From: Acetispira formosa (nom. nud.) | Lineage (GTDB): Bacteria; Desulfobacterota; Desulfarculia; Adiutricales; Adiutricaceae | DNA length: 64,000 nucleotides | Direction of reading: 5' to 3' | Assembly: GCA_023525915.1 (NCBI GenBank) | Contig: CP026657.1 | Location: forward strand, 124,001-188,000 | Shown here: piece by piece, positions 1 to 8,192 of the stretch | Layout: each line of letters starts with the position of its first letter | Position numbering within the stretch: position 1 is the first letter of the stretch | Notes under the pieces: generated by a model | The model's input: the letters and a program-made list of their open reading frames with translations, nothing else | Told to the model about the DNA's origin: nothing | The model's database searches: none | Position numbers and translations under genes: made by a program

Positions 1-1443
1 TTTTCTGAACTTTTTGGCCAATGCTTTCTGCCAGTCGCCGACCGGCCTTAGTTTGCCCAGGAAGAAGCGGAGGGTCTCCGGTTCGTCTTCAAATTCCAGA
101 CCGCCAATCATCCGGCGATTCTGATACAGCCAAGCCAGGCGGTCGGCCACAAATTTTATCTGGGAATAGGTGAAAACCCGCTTTGGAATAGCCAGACGGA
201 CCAGTTCCATTTGAGCTAGAGTCTCAGAGCCGTCGGGCTGACGCTGTTCGGAAAGGGTGCCGCGCTCCATGCCGCGAATGCCGCCGGCAATGTAAATGGC
301 CGCCGCCAGCGCACCGGCCGGATACTGCTCCTGCGGGATGTGATCCACAAAGCGGGTAGCGTCCACATGACAGCCCAGGCCCCCAAAAGGCGTGACCACC
401 GGTATGCCCTGGGCTTCCAGGGCCTTGCCCAGCGCTTCCACAAACAGCGGGGTCTGATTAATCACATTGAAATCCAGAGTCTCTCGCAGACCAACATTTA
501 TGGCTTCCATCTCCCGTACCGACATGCCGCCGTAAGTCAGAAAACCTTCATAGAGAGTAACCAGGGTGCGCATCTTTTTAAAATATTCGTCGCTGGAAGT
601 CAGTATGCCGCCGCCTCTGGCGCAGCCCAGTTTGCGCGCCGAAAAATAGATGATATCCATCAGGGAACCGATTTCCCGGACTATATCAGCCAACTCTCTC
701 GCGCGGCAGTCGGCCTCTCTGGTTTTGATGAAATAGAGGTTGTCGGCCAGGAGGCTGGCATCGAGAACCAGCATGATTTTTTTCTCTTTGCAGAATGCGG
801 AGACCTGACGCATGCTGTCCAGTGAAATGGGCTGTCCGCCGATAAGGTTGGTCCCGGCTTCTATGCGCACGAAAGATATGTTCCCGGGCCCTGTCTCTTC
901 CACCGAACGCCGCAGCTTTGCCATATCAAAGTTCCCCTTGAAGGGATCGGTGCTGACGGTATTGAGGGCCTGCTCACCCAGTGCCTCGATCACCCGGCCG
1001 CCCAGGCGGGTGATGTGGGCCTTGGTGGTGGTGAAGTGATAGTTCATTATCGCGGTGGAACCTTCTGTGACGAAGGCATTGGCCAGTATGTTTTCGCAGG
1101 CGCGTCCCTGATGGGCCGGAAGAAAGTATTTGGTGCCGAAAATATCCGTGAGGGTGGCGGCCAGACGGTAATAGGTCTCCGACCCGGCGTAGCTGTCATC
1201 GGCCATCATCATGGCCGCATACTGAGCTTCGCTCATGGCGTTGACTCCGCTGTCGGTCAGCATATCCAGGAAGACTTCCCGGTTGGGCAGAAGGAAAGTG
1301 TTGCTTCCCGCTTCTTCGATGACGGCCAGGCGGCGCTCCACTTCCGAGAGATTGAGCCGCTGAACCATCCGCACCTTGTGCATTTCCAGCGGAATGTCCT
1401 CCCCTGAGAAAAAGTTAATTTTTGTGCAATTCGATTCCAGCAT
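1..1443 (-). CDS. tpl: Tyrosine phenol-lyase (beta-eliminating lyase family), 3' end beyond window
   Basis: PLP-dependent lyase of the tyrosine phenol-lyase/tryptophanase family, splitting an aromatic amino acid into phenol (or indole), pyruvate and ammonia in the cytoplasm. The frame is open from the ATG at 1443 to the window edge (481 codons), close to full family length, so only a few residues can be missing. Visible are the tyrosines of SYAGS (Y85) and LTYGG (Y304), the cofactor Asp of LDAS (D228) and the Schiff-base Lys of FSARKLG (K271). Three positions follow tyrosine phenol-lyase and not tryptophanase: the Thr run HFTTT (138-140), Arg in GMERG (R394) and the Phe pair RFF (460-461), where tryptophanase has RHF. 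The family is certain; phenol-lyase specificity is a strong inference. Regulation is probably by the Tyr-rich leader and terminator just upstream. Confidence 0.9.
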   Translation of the reverse strand, partial: MLESNCTKINFFSGEDIPLEMHKVRMVQRLNLSEVERRLAVIEEAGSNTFLLPNREVFLDMLTDSGVNAMSEAQYAAMMMADDSYAGSETYYRLAATLTDIFGTKYFLPAHQGRACENILANAFVTEGSTAIMNYHFTTTKAHITRLGGRVIEALGEQALNTVSTDPFKGNFDMAKLRRSVEETGPGNISFVRIEAGTNLIGGQPISLDSMRQVSAFCKEKKIMLVLDASLLADNLYFIKTREADCRARELADIVREIGSLMDIIYFSARKLGCARGGGILTSSDEYFKKMRTLVTLYEGFLTYGGMSVREMEAINVGLRETLDFNVINQTPLFVEALGKALEAQGIPVVTPFGGLGCHVDATRFVDHIPQEQYPAGALAAAIYIAGGIRGMERGTLSEQRQPDGSETLAQMELVRLAIPKRVFTYSQIKFVADRLAWLYQNRRMIGGLEFEDEPETLRFFLGKLRPVGDWQKALAKKFRK

Positions 1444-1514
1444 GTTAAATACCTTTCTTTTGTGAGTGACCCTGATATTTTTCAAGGACCTAAGTTGCGC
1501 TCGAGTTTATAAAC

Positions 1515-1592
1515 GACAAAAGACAACCTGTGTGCCCCGCTTTCTCTCGAAAAGTCGGCACAAGTTGTCGAGCGGGCCTTTTAGCGGCCCGG
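1515..1592 (-). promoter_or_regulatory. Attenuator: leader hairpin plus intrinsic terminator
   Basis: On the minus strand, starting four bases after the leader stop, a GGGCC/GGCCC hairpin (1590-1574) is followed by a long stem. GACAACTTGTGCC (1569-1557) pairs with GGCACACAGGTTGTC (1536-1522, one bulge), and then comes TTTT, which is an intrinsic terminator. An alternative stem, CCCGCTCGA (1576-1568) with TCGAG..AGCGGG (1550-1538), crosses the terminator and also takes bases from the first hairpin, so the three pairings exclude each other. This is the layout of a ribosome-controlled attenuator. Pairings were read by eye and not folded computationally. Confidence 0.7.
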
Positions 1593-1593
1593 C

Positions 1594-1764
1594 TTAATAA
1601 TAGTAATAGTAGTAGGGAGTAGAAATATGGACGCTTTTACGGATAGCGGAGATCAGCGTAAAGCGGCAGGGGCGGAAAACATCGGCGGAGAACAAAACGG
1701 AGCGGCCGCCAAATCTTAGATTGGCGTTTGGGGAGTCGATCAAATTGATCGGGCCGCTGGGCAT
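1594..1764 (-). CDS. Leader peptide ending in six tyrosines (56 aa)
   Basis: A 56-codon ORF lies between the promoter and the tpl attenuator. It starts at ATG 1764 with a GGAGA Shine-Dalgarno sequence about eight bases upstream. It ends ISTP followed by six consecutive Tyr codons (TAC TAC TAT TAC TAT TAT) and TAA at 1596-1594. The mixed TAC/TAT codons show that the run is not a pure trinucleotide repeat. The position, the Tyr run just before the stop and the adjacent competing hairpins indicate a leader that senses charged tRNA-Tyr or tyrosine and controls the downstream tyrosine phenol-lyase. It is long for a leader; the N-terminal 50 residues resemble nothing I recognise. A TnaC-like mode, with the nascent peptide sensing free amino acid, is the alternative. 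Confidence 0.72.
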   Translation of the reverse strand: MPSGPINLIDSPNANLRFGGRSVLFSADVFRPCRFTLISAIRKSVHISTPYYYYYY

Positions 1765-1818
1765 TGTGGAAAGTCTCCGTATTATTGAAGTGATGTTCTA
1801 ACGCTTTTTAATTATAAT

Positions 1819-1847
1819 ATTATACACCAAAGGCGGTTGCATGGCAA
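1819..1847 (-). promoter_or_regulatory. Sigma-70 promoter of the leader-tpl transcript
   Basis: On the minus strand TTGCCA (1847-1842) is separated by exactly 17 bases from a perfect TATAAT (1824-1819). Transcription would start near 1812, about 48 bases before the leader ATG. Spacing and -10 box are consensus. Confidence 0.75.
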
Positions 1848-1941
1848 TAGCTTATTCAAGGTATTCTCAAGCCTGTATATTTATTGAAAGATGGTGGCGG
1901 CCGCACGCTTTACGGTCTTCAGATATGTTTGATAAGAACTA

Positions 1942-2083
1942 AGAGCTTGTTCGTAAATAGTGATTTTGCCCTCTGGCGTTGTTGCTCGCATTTTTTAATG
2001 CTCGAAATATTAATATATTACTCCGCTTAAAAAACACTCGCGCCTGGCCAGAGAACAAAATCCCATATTTACGAACAAGCTCT
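1942..2083. repeat. MITE-like palindromic element, 142 bp
   Basis: The ends are perfect 18-bp inverted repeats, AGAGCTTGTTCGTAAATA and its complement. Complementarity continues inward (GATTTTGCCCTCTGGC against GCCAGAGAACAAAATC). The element is non-coding and AT-rich at its centre. It has the shape of a non-autonomous transposable element that could fold into a long hairpin. No clear target duplication is visible, and a second copy was not found in this window. Confidence 0.6.
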
Positions 2084-2324
2084 AAGTGTGGAAGGAAAGA
2101 AATTTTTCCTGAAATTAACAATCAATTCTAAAAATATCTATTTATTTTTGTTTGATGATTTCAATACATTTGATCGGCATAAAAACATTGGGCCGGTTAG
2201 AGGCACTTAATGGCCGGCAAATTAATAACACTTGCTCACTCTGGTACCGTGTAATGTTTAAAATTTTTGCAAATACAATAACCCGCCGAAAGCCGATCAG
2301 GCGTACTTAGGGTGTGTCTGCAAA

Positions 2325-2732
2325 CTATCGTAAACATATAAGAGCGGCGGCGGAATAAACAAAAGAGAGGAAGACATCAGCCCGTTTGTCATAGCGTGTG
2401 GCGATTTTTCGATACTCTTTTATCTTGCTGAAAAAGTTTTCCACCAGATGCCTTTCTTTATAAAGAAAACGATCATAGTCGCGCTGAACTTTACGATTTG
2501 AACGCGGTGGAATAACAGCCCGGCAGTTGTTGGATTCAATCGCCTCAACAACATCATTGCTATCGTAGCCTTTGTCGGCAATGACATTACAATCGCTGTG
2601 TTCACTGAGTAATTCCGGGCCAACCTTTATGTCTGATATTTGGCCGCCGGTCAAAATTATACCTATAGGGTTGCCCAGAGCGTCAACGCTCACGTGCAAT
2701 TTGCTTGTAAAGCCTCCGCGACTGCGGCCCAA
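2325..2732 (-). CDS. IS5-family transposase, C-terminal part (orfB)
   Basis: 135 codons in the -1 frame relative to orfA, probably translated by frameshifting; the nominal start is a TTG. It carries SRGGFTSKLHV, the second catalytic Asp in NVIADKGYDS, and the catalytic Glu in ERHLVENFFSKIKEYRKIA, so the DDE triad is complete across the two frames. It ends just inside the left inverted repeat, consistent with a complete element. Confidence 0.85.
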   Translation of the reverse strand: MGRSRGGFTSKLHVSVDALGNPIGIILTGGQISDIKVGPELLSEHSDCNVIADKGYDSNDVVEAIESNNCRAVIPPRSNRKVQRDYDRFLYKERHLVENFFSKIKEYRKIATRYDKRADVFLSFVYSAAALICLR

Positions 2733-3079
2733 AGCCTGTTTTTGCTGTCCCCTTTTGCGCCGGCGGCGTGTTGATGGGCATGAATATAAGTTCCGTCTAT
2801 CATCACTGATTCTAAATCAGGTTCCTTAGACATCGCGTGAAATATGGCTTTCCAATATCCTTTAATTTGCCAGCGCCTAAAGCGGGAGTAGATCGATGGC
2901 CACGAACCGATCTCCGACGGCAGCGCCCGCCATGGCGAGCCGGTTCGAAGCATCCACACTATCGCGTCTATAAACTCGCGCTTGTCGCGGGCTGGACGCC
3001 CGCCTTTGGCTGAGCCTTCTATCGGTAGAATTGGTTCCAGCCGCTGCCACGTTTCATCTTTAATTGCGTAAGGATTCAT
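2690..3079 (-). CDS. IS5-family transposase, N-terminal part (orfA)
   Basis: 129 aa, starting with MNPYAIKDETW and containing the DUF4096-type N-terminal region (GGRPARDKREFIDAIVWMLR, WRALP, WPSIYSRFRRW) of IS427-group transposases. The first catalytic Asp is in VMIDGTYIHAHQHAAG near residue 94. The frame overlaps the second part by about 40 bases. A C AAA AAC run near the overlap (GACAGCAAAAACAGG) would allow a -1 ribosomal frameshift joining the two parts into one DDE transposase. Product function is certain; the frameshift is inferred. Confidence 0.85.
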   Translation of the reverse strand: MNPYAIKDETWQRLEPILPIEGSAKGGRPARDKREFIDAIVWMLRTGSPWRALPSEIGSWPSIYSRFRRWQIKGYWKAIFHAMSKEPDLESVMIDGTYIHAHQHAAGAKGDSKNRLWAAVAEALQANCT

Positions 3080-3200
3080 CCGCTCATAATACCAGATTTC
3101 AGCCCTTATTCATAGTTTGCAGATACACCCTAAGGATAATCATTTGGAAAAGATTATCATCCTGGCCCGGCGCGTTGCCCTGGTTTCAGTGTACAAACCC

Positions 3201-3425
3201 TGAAACAGCCGGAAAAACCTGTTGACGCCGCGTGAACGTGAGGTGATGCAGTATGTGGCGCAGGGGTGCTCGAATCCCTCCATTGCCGAGAGCCTGAATG
3301 TTTCCACGGCGGCTGTGAAAAAAACTCTGACCAGCGCCTTTGGAAAGCTGGGGGTTAACAACCGATTTGAAGCGGCGCGGCACTTCGTGGCTCAATATGG
3401 TGACGACGGCCAGGAAAGTATGTAA
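3201..3425 (+). pseudogene. LuxR-type HTH fragment next to the IS
   Basis: A complete LuxR C-terminal helix-turn-helix domain of about 65 residues (LTPREREVMQYVAQG, then STAAVKKTLTSAFGKLGV), preceded in frame by a TGA at 3201. No sensor or membrane part remains upstream before the IS end at 3130. The opposite flank of the IS holds no recognisable continuation. It is best read as a remnant of a LuxR regulator whose N-terminal part was lost, perhaps with the IS insertion. Expression as a small stand-alone HTH from the TTG at 3222 is possible but no good ribosome binding site is seen. Confidence 0.7.
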
Positions 3426-3726
3426 CCAGTTATTTTTTATATATATTTAGTATCCATACCGACCCCGCCGCCGAGTCGGTCCGCAGGGTCTGATGGTTTC
3501 CGCGCTTAATACCCCCCTGTTGCATCCCTATGATTTTGCCATTTTTCCGCCATAGGTAGACGGTGGCGACCTATTAATTAGAACCAGCCGGATGTATATA
3601 AACAGTATGAATTACTGTATGTCTTCCGTTTTCCCGGCTGAGGGGCCGGTGGACATAAATAACGAACTGTACGAGCCGTCATCTGATTGAACAGGGTTGC
3701 CCGATTAATGCTAATGGCCGGTTCCC
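3426..3726. other. Intergenic stretch without a gene
   Basis: About 300 bases between two regulator remnants. It holds a small ACCGAC/GTCGGT inverted repeat near 3458-3480 without a T-tract, and AT-rich patches. No ORF with a ribosome binding site was found. Confidence 0.5.
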
Positions 3727-4440
3727 ATGCGAATTATTGCGGTTGACGCGGAAAAGTGCTCACTGAAACAGTTTACGGACCAGCTGGCGGCTGCTGTGCC
3801 GGCGGCCGAAGTCCAGGGATTCAGCGATCCTAAGGAGGCTCTGGCTTTCGCCCGGCAAAAGGACATAGACGTGGCCTTTATGGAGGTCGAAATGAGGGGG
3901 CTGACCGGCCTGGAACTGGCCAGGGAACTGCAGCGCCACCAGCCGCGCACCAATGTGATCTTCGTCACGGGCGAAGCCGGATATTGCGTTGAGGCCTTCG
4001 CCTTGCACGCCAGCGGCTACATTCTGAAACCGGCCCGGGCCTGGGATATTCAGCGGGAATTGGCCAATCTGCGCAACCCTCCGCCAAAGAACGGGGCGGA
4101 CGGCAAGCTCAGGGTTCAGACTTTTGGCCATTTTGAGGTGTTTTATGGTGAGACGCGCCTTTGTTTCGGGCGTTCCAGGGCCAAAGAGCTGTTCGCCTAC
4201 CTCATCGACCGCCGGGGGGGCTTCAGTTACCATGCGGGAAATCGCCTCCATCCTTTGGGAGGACCGGGCCTAGAACCGGTCACTGTTGTGCCGGATTAAC
4301 ACATTTCTCTCTTACGTCACCAGAGTGCTGAAAACATTGAACCTTAATGACGTTTTGTATAAAGGCCGCAATCAACTGGCTGTCAATGTCGAGATGCTGG
4401 ACTGCGACTATTAGAACTTCCTCAATGGCGACGTCCCCGG
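3727..4440 (+). pseudogene. Decayed response regulator with SARP-type output domain
   Basis: The first 155 codons encode a CheY-like receiver (MRIIAVDAEK) followed by the start of an OmpR/SARP-type DNA-binding region (RVQTFGHFEVF, RAKELFAYLIDRRGG). In the G-run near 4216 the frame shifts. The continuation is visible in another frame as MREIASILWED, and later KGRNQLAVNVEMLDCDY, interrupted by TAG codons (the last at 4412). Receiver-SARP proteins of this family normally end NxLAVxxxxLDCDYYxFLxGD, so the gene once was complete. The phosphoacceptor position of the receiver (usually FLDIEM) reads FMEVEM, so Glu replaces Asp. Frameshift and stops together make function unlikely. Confidence 0.75.
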
Positions 4441-4474
4441 CCGGGACACTCCGGCCAGGCCGGGGAGGGAAGAA

Positions 4475-4509
4475 GGGCGGCGTCTTAACGGGGCCGCCGC
4501 CCTTTTTTT
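4475..4509 (+). terminator. Intrinsic terminator
   Basis: GGGCGGCG (4475-4482) pairs with CGCCGCCC (4495-4502) and is followed by seven T. It lies between the decayed regulator (plus) and the converging zinc-ribbon gene (minus), whose stop codon is at 4511. Confidence 0.8.
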
Positions 4510-4510
4510 G

Positions 4511-5143
4511 CTATTGAATCAAATGGTCGTCAGGACAAGAAGGGTTCTTTCGTAGTTTCGTAAGGTTTTCCAGCATGTATTGGCGGCTGGCGATAATTTG
4601 CCGGTATTCTTTAGCCTCTTCAATCGCATCCATCATCAAGGGTGCTTCCTCAAATTCTATTATTATCCTGCCCCATAAAAAGGCACACATCTGTAAGTTA
4701 AGGTGTATGTTTTCAATTCGATTGAAATCTTCATCCGATGCGGGTGGTGACTCTTCGTCCCACCTTGCATACGCTTGCTCCGCGCCTATCAGCGCCATCA
4801 AGGATAACTCGCGGTTAAATTCTATTATCATCCTTACCTTGGATACTATATCACGCAGCTTTTCAACGGTCATTTTAACTTCCCAACTGACTTCGGCTTC
4901 TTTCGGAAGTTCAATGTTATGCATGCACTCAATACCCCCAAATTCTTCCGCCAACGGTTCAATAGTCTTCAGGGCTTTTTTATATGTTGATGCAAGATGC
5001 GTGAGAACCGACACCTGTTCATTATAGCTTTCGCACAGCTCGACGACTTCAGCAAATGAACGTTTACATTGATTGCAGCAGGGATTGGCTCTTAAATCGC
5101 CATCAAGGGGGGCCTTGCACCGGGGGCATTCAAAAAAGGCCAT
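4511..5143 (-). CDS. Zinc-ribbon hypothetical protein (210 aa)
   Basis: Starts MAFFECPRCKAPLDG. Two Cys pairs, CPRC (residues 6-9) and CCNQC (22-26), form a probable zinc ribbon. The remaining 180 residues are rich in Leu, Glu and Ala and look helical, without signal peptide or membrane segment. No family is recognised. It follows the frameshifted exported protein on the same strand, separated by one copy of the 54-bp dispersed repeat, so the two may be co-transcribed. Confidence 0.7.
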   Translation of the reverse strand: MAFFECPRCKAPLDGDLRANPCCNQCKRSFAEVVELCESYNEQVSVLTHLASTYKKALKTIEPLAEEFGGIECMHNIELPKEAEVSWEVKMTVEKLRDIVSKVRMIIEFNRELSLMALIGAEQAYARWDEESPPASDEDFNRIENIHLNLQMCAFLWGRIIIEFEEAPLMMDAIEEAKEYRQIIASRQYMLENLTKLRKNPSCPDDHLIQ

Positions 5144-5177
5144 GAATCAACTCCTTCAATTCGCAGTAATTTGGGCG

Positions 5178-5231
5178 TTTCACCGGCGCACGGTCAACAT
5201 GCATTGAACAAGCGGCGGACAAGGTGTATCA
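5178..5231 (-). repeat. 54-bp dispersed repeat, copy 1 (starts at a stop codon)
   Basis: On the minus strand it reads TGATACACCTTGTCC, then GCATGTTGACCGTGCGCCGG and TGAAA. The opening TGA is the stop codon of the gene ending at 5229. It matches copies at 24666, 38617, 38656, 41269, 47208 and 57876. Confidence 0.75.
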
Positions 5232-6162
5232 ATCTGCTGTAAACGATCTTTTTTCCACCGGTTTAAATGAGCCTGTTTCGACCCATCCCACCCTGAGAAA
5301 ATCTCCCTTGGAATAAGAGAACTGCAGGTTCGTGATGCATGCGTCATCCAAAACGACCATGGCCCAGTCGCCGGTCTGATTGTATGAGAGCAGGGTTCCC
5401 CGGCAGGGAGCTTCAGCGCCATACGACGACACTATCGTAATAATATTGCCCATACTGACATACCCCATGCCGGCACTGAAACCTCCATCATATTCATTTT
5501 GAGTTTCAGGGCTGTCACGAACCTCCGTCCATTCTCCGAACACCACTTTTTCAAGACTTAGTGGCCGGGTCAGGTTAAAATCTCTGAAGAGGTTTATTAT
5601 AGTTTTGCCGGAATACCGCCTGGGCTCGTCAATTCCATCCATATAGTATTCATTTATGAAGTCCGCGCAGCAGCCCGGCTCATGTTAATTTTAACGGCCG
5701 GTTCGGCTGGGGCTTAAGTTTCAGGATATAACTGAATTCAATATCCTTTTCCCCGACAGTGTAGCCGCCCTCACCGCCGCCGTACCATATAATACTCAAG
5801 CTGCTTTCCCCGCAAGGGAAATAGCCTGAGAAGACAACGTCCTCGACTTCATCGCTATTGACGTCCGCAATATAGAAGCTGTCGGCCTGCTCCCAAACTC
5901 TTTCCGTGAGGCAAGGAGTTATATCCTGGTCATCTTTGCTGAATGCGGGGGGCAGGGCGCTATTTAATTCCGGTTTTACCTCCGCCAGATGGTCTTTACT
6001 CATCTTCTTCAGGCCGCTCAGCTTCAGCCAGTCGGCTGAGGAAGGAAAAAGTAAATCCCCCAATATTTCAGATTCAGACGTCTGCCCCATTGCCAGAGGG
6101 CTCACAACCATAGTTAACATCAGACCGCATAAAATCAGCGTAATTTTGAAAACATGATTCAT
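5229..6162 (-). pseudogene. Exported protein of unknown function, split by a frameshift
   Basis: The first part (6162 to 5680) begins MNHVFKITLILCGLMLT, a signal peptide ending near PLAMGQ, preceded by GGGAG at good spacing; an ATG at 6180 is the alternative. It contains IADVNSDEVEDVVFSGYF, the pattern of FG-GAP/VCBS-like exported proteins, and stops at a TGA at 5680. The sequence then continues in another frame, EPGCCADFINEYYMDG, into the second part (to 5229), which ends in a compact beta-rich domain with VGWVETGSF, SH3-like in appearance. The PGCCADF motif spans the junction as expected of one protein, so a one-base indel near 5680 split a gene of about 315 codons. A sequencing error would look the same. 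Confidence 0.6.
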
Positions 6163-6317
6163 ATATGATACTCCCGCCATTTTACTGGCGAGTCAACCTT
6201 CAACTGGCAAGGGTTTATACGATAAAGGATGAAAACAGTTTATCCTATGCCGGAGGGGAATGCAAGCCTCTGACCGTGATGGTGACGCGGGGCAATCAGA
6301 ATCTGGTTGTCCAAGGG

Positions 6318-7829
6318 TCAGCAGCCGGGATCAACTTCTTCGCCGGTGGAATACTGGCTGATGCAGGCCGCCAGGAGGGCTTTGCGTGAGGGAACATTGA
6401 ATTTGCGTAAGATTTTTTTAACATGGGTTCTGACTGTATGCTCAGAAATGGCACATTTTTCAGCAATTTCCCGGGTGCCCGCCCCTTTGATCAGCCATTG
6501 GGCCACCTCCCTCTCTCTTGGCGACAATTGGTAATCGGAAAATATATCAGGAACTACTTTCCGTCTGGCTTCCGGTTCATTCAATATGGGTGGGCCGGGG
6601 TTTTTTTCTGGAACCGGCGGCTCTGCCCAGGCATCTGGTCTTTCGGCGTCATAAAGACCGGAGTTCAGCCGACTGACCAGCTGATGGAGTAGAAGGGCGA
6701 AGGCTGTTCCACCCAGCACCATCAGCCCGGCATTGTTGAGCAGGTCCGTTGGGGTTCTCTTCATGGCCGGCACTATTATTATCTGCATCAGATAAGTTGA
6801 GCAGAGAATTATGGCATAAAGGGGACCCGGCCGGGCCAGACGGGCCATAAACAGAGGCGCGGTCATTGATACCAGCATTTGGGCAATAATACTCATCACA
6901 TAAAGGCTGAGGAATATTTCGGGGGAGTTATCCAGAATCGAGAGGGAAGGAGTCAGGACAAACAGAGTGGCGCAGCCCAGAAGCAGGTGTTTAGCGGCCT
7001 GGGGCTTGCGGTCCAGATACCGGCCGGCCAGAACAGCCGTCAGGGCCAGCACCGGCGGCAGCCATAAAAGATGCTGCTGCCAGTTGTCGGTCATGAACAA
7101 AACCAGGCGCACCCCCAAAAGTGAATTGACCGCGAAGAACAAAGCCACCGCAGTGAGCGTCAGAGGCAGGTTTCCGCGGCGCGCCCGCTGAATATCCGGG
7201 GGAGGGGCTGACAAATTAGCTGTGAACAAACCCCGCCACAGGGCCAGCCCCAGCACCGCTGACAGCAGCATGATACCCAGCCCGTGCAGCTTGAAAAGCA
7301 CCGACAGGCGGGCCAGCACAAATTCCTGGTCCGCAAGCATATGAAAAGCGGGCTGGGCCGGAAATATGGCCAGAAGCCCCAGGGCCAGGCTCAGGCCGAA
7401 AGCCGAGCCCTGCCGCCCCGTTGGCATCCGGCTGAAAAACAGATAATAAACCGGGGCAATCTGCGAACCGTAACTAAAGGCCATCAGCAAACGCCAGAAA
7501 GGCTCCCGGAGCCACAGCTCCATACCGGCCAGACGCACAGCGGCCGGCAGGGCCACCAGGGCTGCCAGCAATAGAATCTTCAGTAAAATCAGCGGAGTGA
7601 ATTTTTGCGGGCCTTGAGTGCGGTCAAGCCCGCGTGTCAGAGGCCACAGGATAAGGGCGGCAAGAGTTATGCCGAACAGGTTGGCCAGAGCCGGAGCAAT
7701 CAGTGATTCATAAGGTTCCTGGCGCAGATTAAACATCACCGTATTCAGGCAAAAAACCAGATGATGCAGAGTCAGGGCAATGAAGGGTAGAATGGATGTC
7801 TCTGTTCTATTTATATCTGGCCGAGCCAT
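6318..7829 (-). CDS. Membrane-bound LuxR-family transcriptional regulator (503 aa)
   Basis: About 400 N-terminal residues form 11-12 hydrophobic segments in an MFS-like arrangement (for example LANLFGITLAALILW, LILLKILLLAALVALP). A soluble linker of some 40 residues leads to a LuxR HTH (LSPREREVAQWLIKGAGTRE, SEHTVRTHVKKILRKF) at about residues 425-490. It is a one-component membrane sensor that should bind DNA from the cytoplasmic side; the ligand is unknown. The gene has its own promoter and is divergent from the HD-GYP regulator at 8193. The LuxR fragment at 3201-3425 resembles its C-terminus and may derive from a relative. Confidence 0.85.
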   Translation of the reverse strand: MARPDINRTETSILPFIALTLHHLVFCLNTVMFNLRQEPYESLIAPALANLFGITLAALILWPLTRGLDRTQGPQKFTPLILLKILLLAALVALPAAVRLAGMELWLREPFWRLLMAFSYGSQIAPVYYLFFSRMPTGRQGSAFGLSLALGLLAIFPAQPAFHMLADQEFVLARLSVLFKLHGLGIMLLSAVLGLALWRGLFTANLSAPPPDIQRARRGNLPLTLTAVALFFAVNSLLGVRLVLFMTDNWQQHLLWLPPVLALTAVLAGRYLDRKPQAAKHLLLGCATLFVLTPSLSILDNSPEIFLSLYVMSIIAQMLVSMTAPLFMARLARPGPLYAIILCSTYLMQIIIVPAMKRTPTDLLNNAGLMVLGGTAFALLLHQLVSRLNSGLYDAERPDAWAEPPVPEKNPGPPILNEPEARRKVVPDIFSDYQLSPREREVAQWLIKGAGTREIAEKCAISEHTVRTHVKKILRKFNVPSRKALLAACISQYSTGEEVDPGC

Positions 7830-7878
7830 GGCAGTCTTTCAGGCGAATTTGTTTTTGCTTGTGTTTCCGGTTTATTCA

Positions 7879-7907
7879 ATTATAAAGACCGCCTTTGGCC
7901 CGGTCAA
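7879..7907 (-). promoter_or_regulatory. Sigma-70 promoter of the membrane LuxR gene
   Basis: TTGACC (7907-7902), 17 bases, TATAAT (7884-7879) on the minus strand, about 50 bases upstream of the ATG at 7829. Both boxes and the spacing are near consensus. Confidence 0.78.
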
Positions 7908-7909
7908 GT

Positions 7910-8192
7910 CTTAATAAGGAATTGCTGAATTCATTATAGATATAGTTAATTATTTCCAACAATGCTGTCTCTCTATTTTTATAAGTTATTTCATTATTTT
8001 TCATGCCAGGGGTACCCCTTTTGAGGGATACCCATAAGCGGCGTGTTACTGGGGTCCATTTCAATTTATTCTTATTTTTATCAGGAAATCACCCTTTGGG
8101 GGGATATCTCCGGCAATACGATTTTGCTAAAGTTATATAATTTAATGGTATACAGACACCTACGGAATTTTTTAAAATGAAATGGAAGGCCT
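7910..8192. other. Divergent intergenic region
   Basis: AT-rich stretch between the LuxR gene and the HD-GYP regulator. It contains an imperfect GGGTACCCC/GGGATACCC inverted repeat near 8010-8033. A TATAAT at 8136-8141 on the plus strand could serve the regulator at 8193, but no convincing -35 box lies 16-18 bases upstream. Confidence 0.4.

Larger units (their letters stand above)
2310..3130 (-). mobile_element. Insertion sequence, IS5 family (IS427-like group), 821 bp
   Basis: The ends are near-perfect inverted repeats starting GGGTGTRTCTGCAAACTAT, flanked by TA on both sides (possible 2-bp target duplication). Between them lies a DDE transposase split over two overlapping frames, as is usual for this IS group. 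The ends and both frames appear intact, so the element may still be mobile. On its right side it abuts a LuxR-type regulator fragment. Confidence 0.88.

Noticed and set aside
1591..1620. TAG/TAA trinucleotide repeat on the plus strand
   Set aside because: Not a simple microsatellite: on the minus strand it is the mixed TAC/TAT tyrosine run of the leader ORF.
1939..2121. 60-codon open frame on the minus strand
   Set aside because: It runs across the MITE-like palindrome and has no ribosome site or recognisable product.
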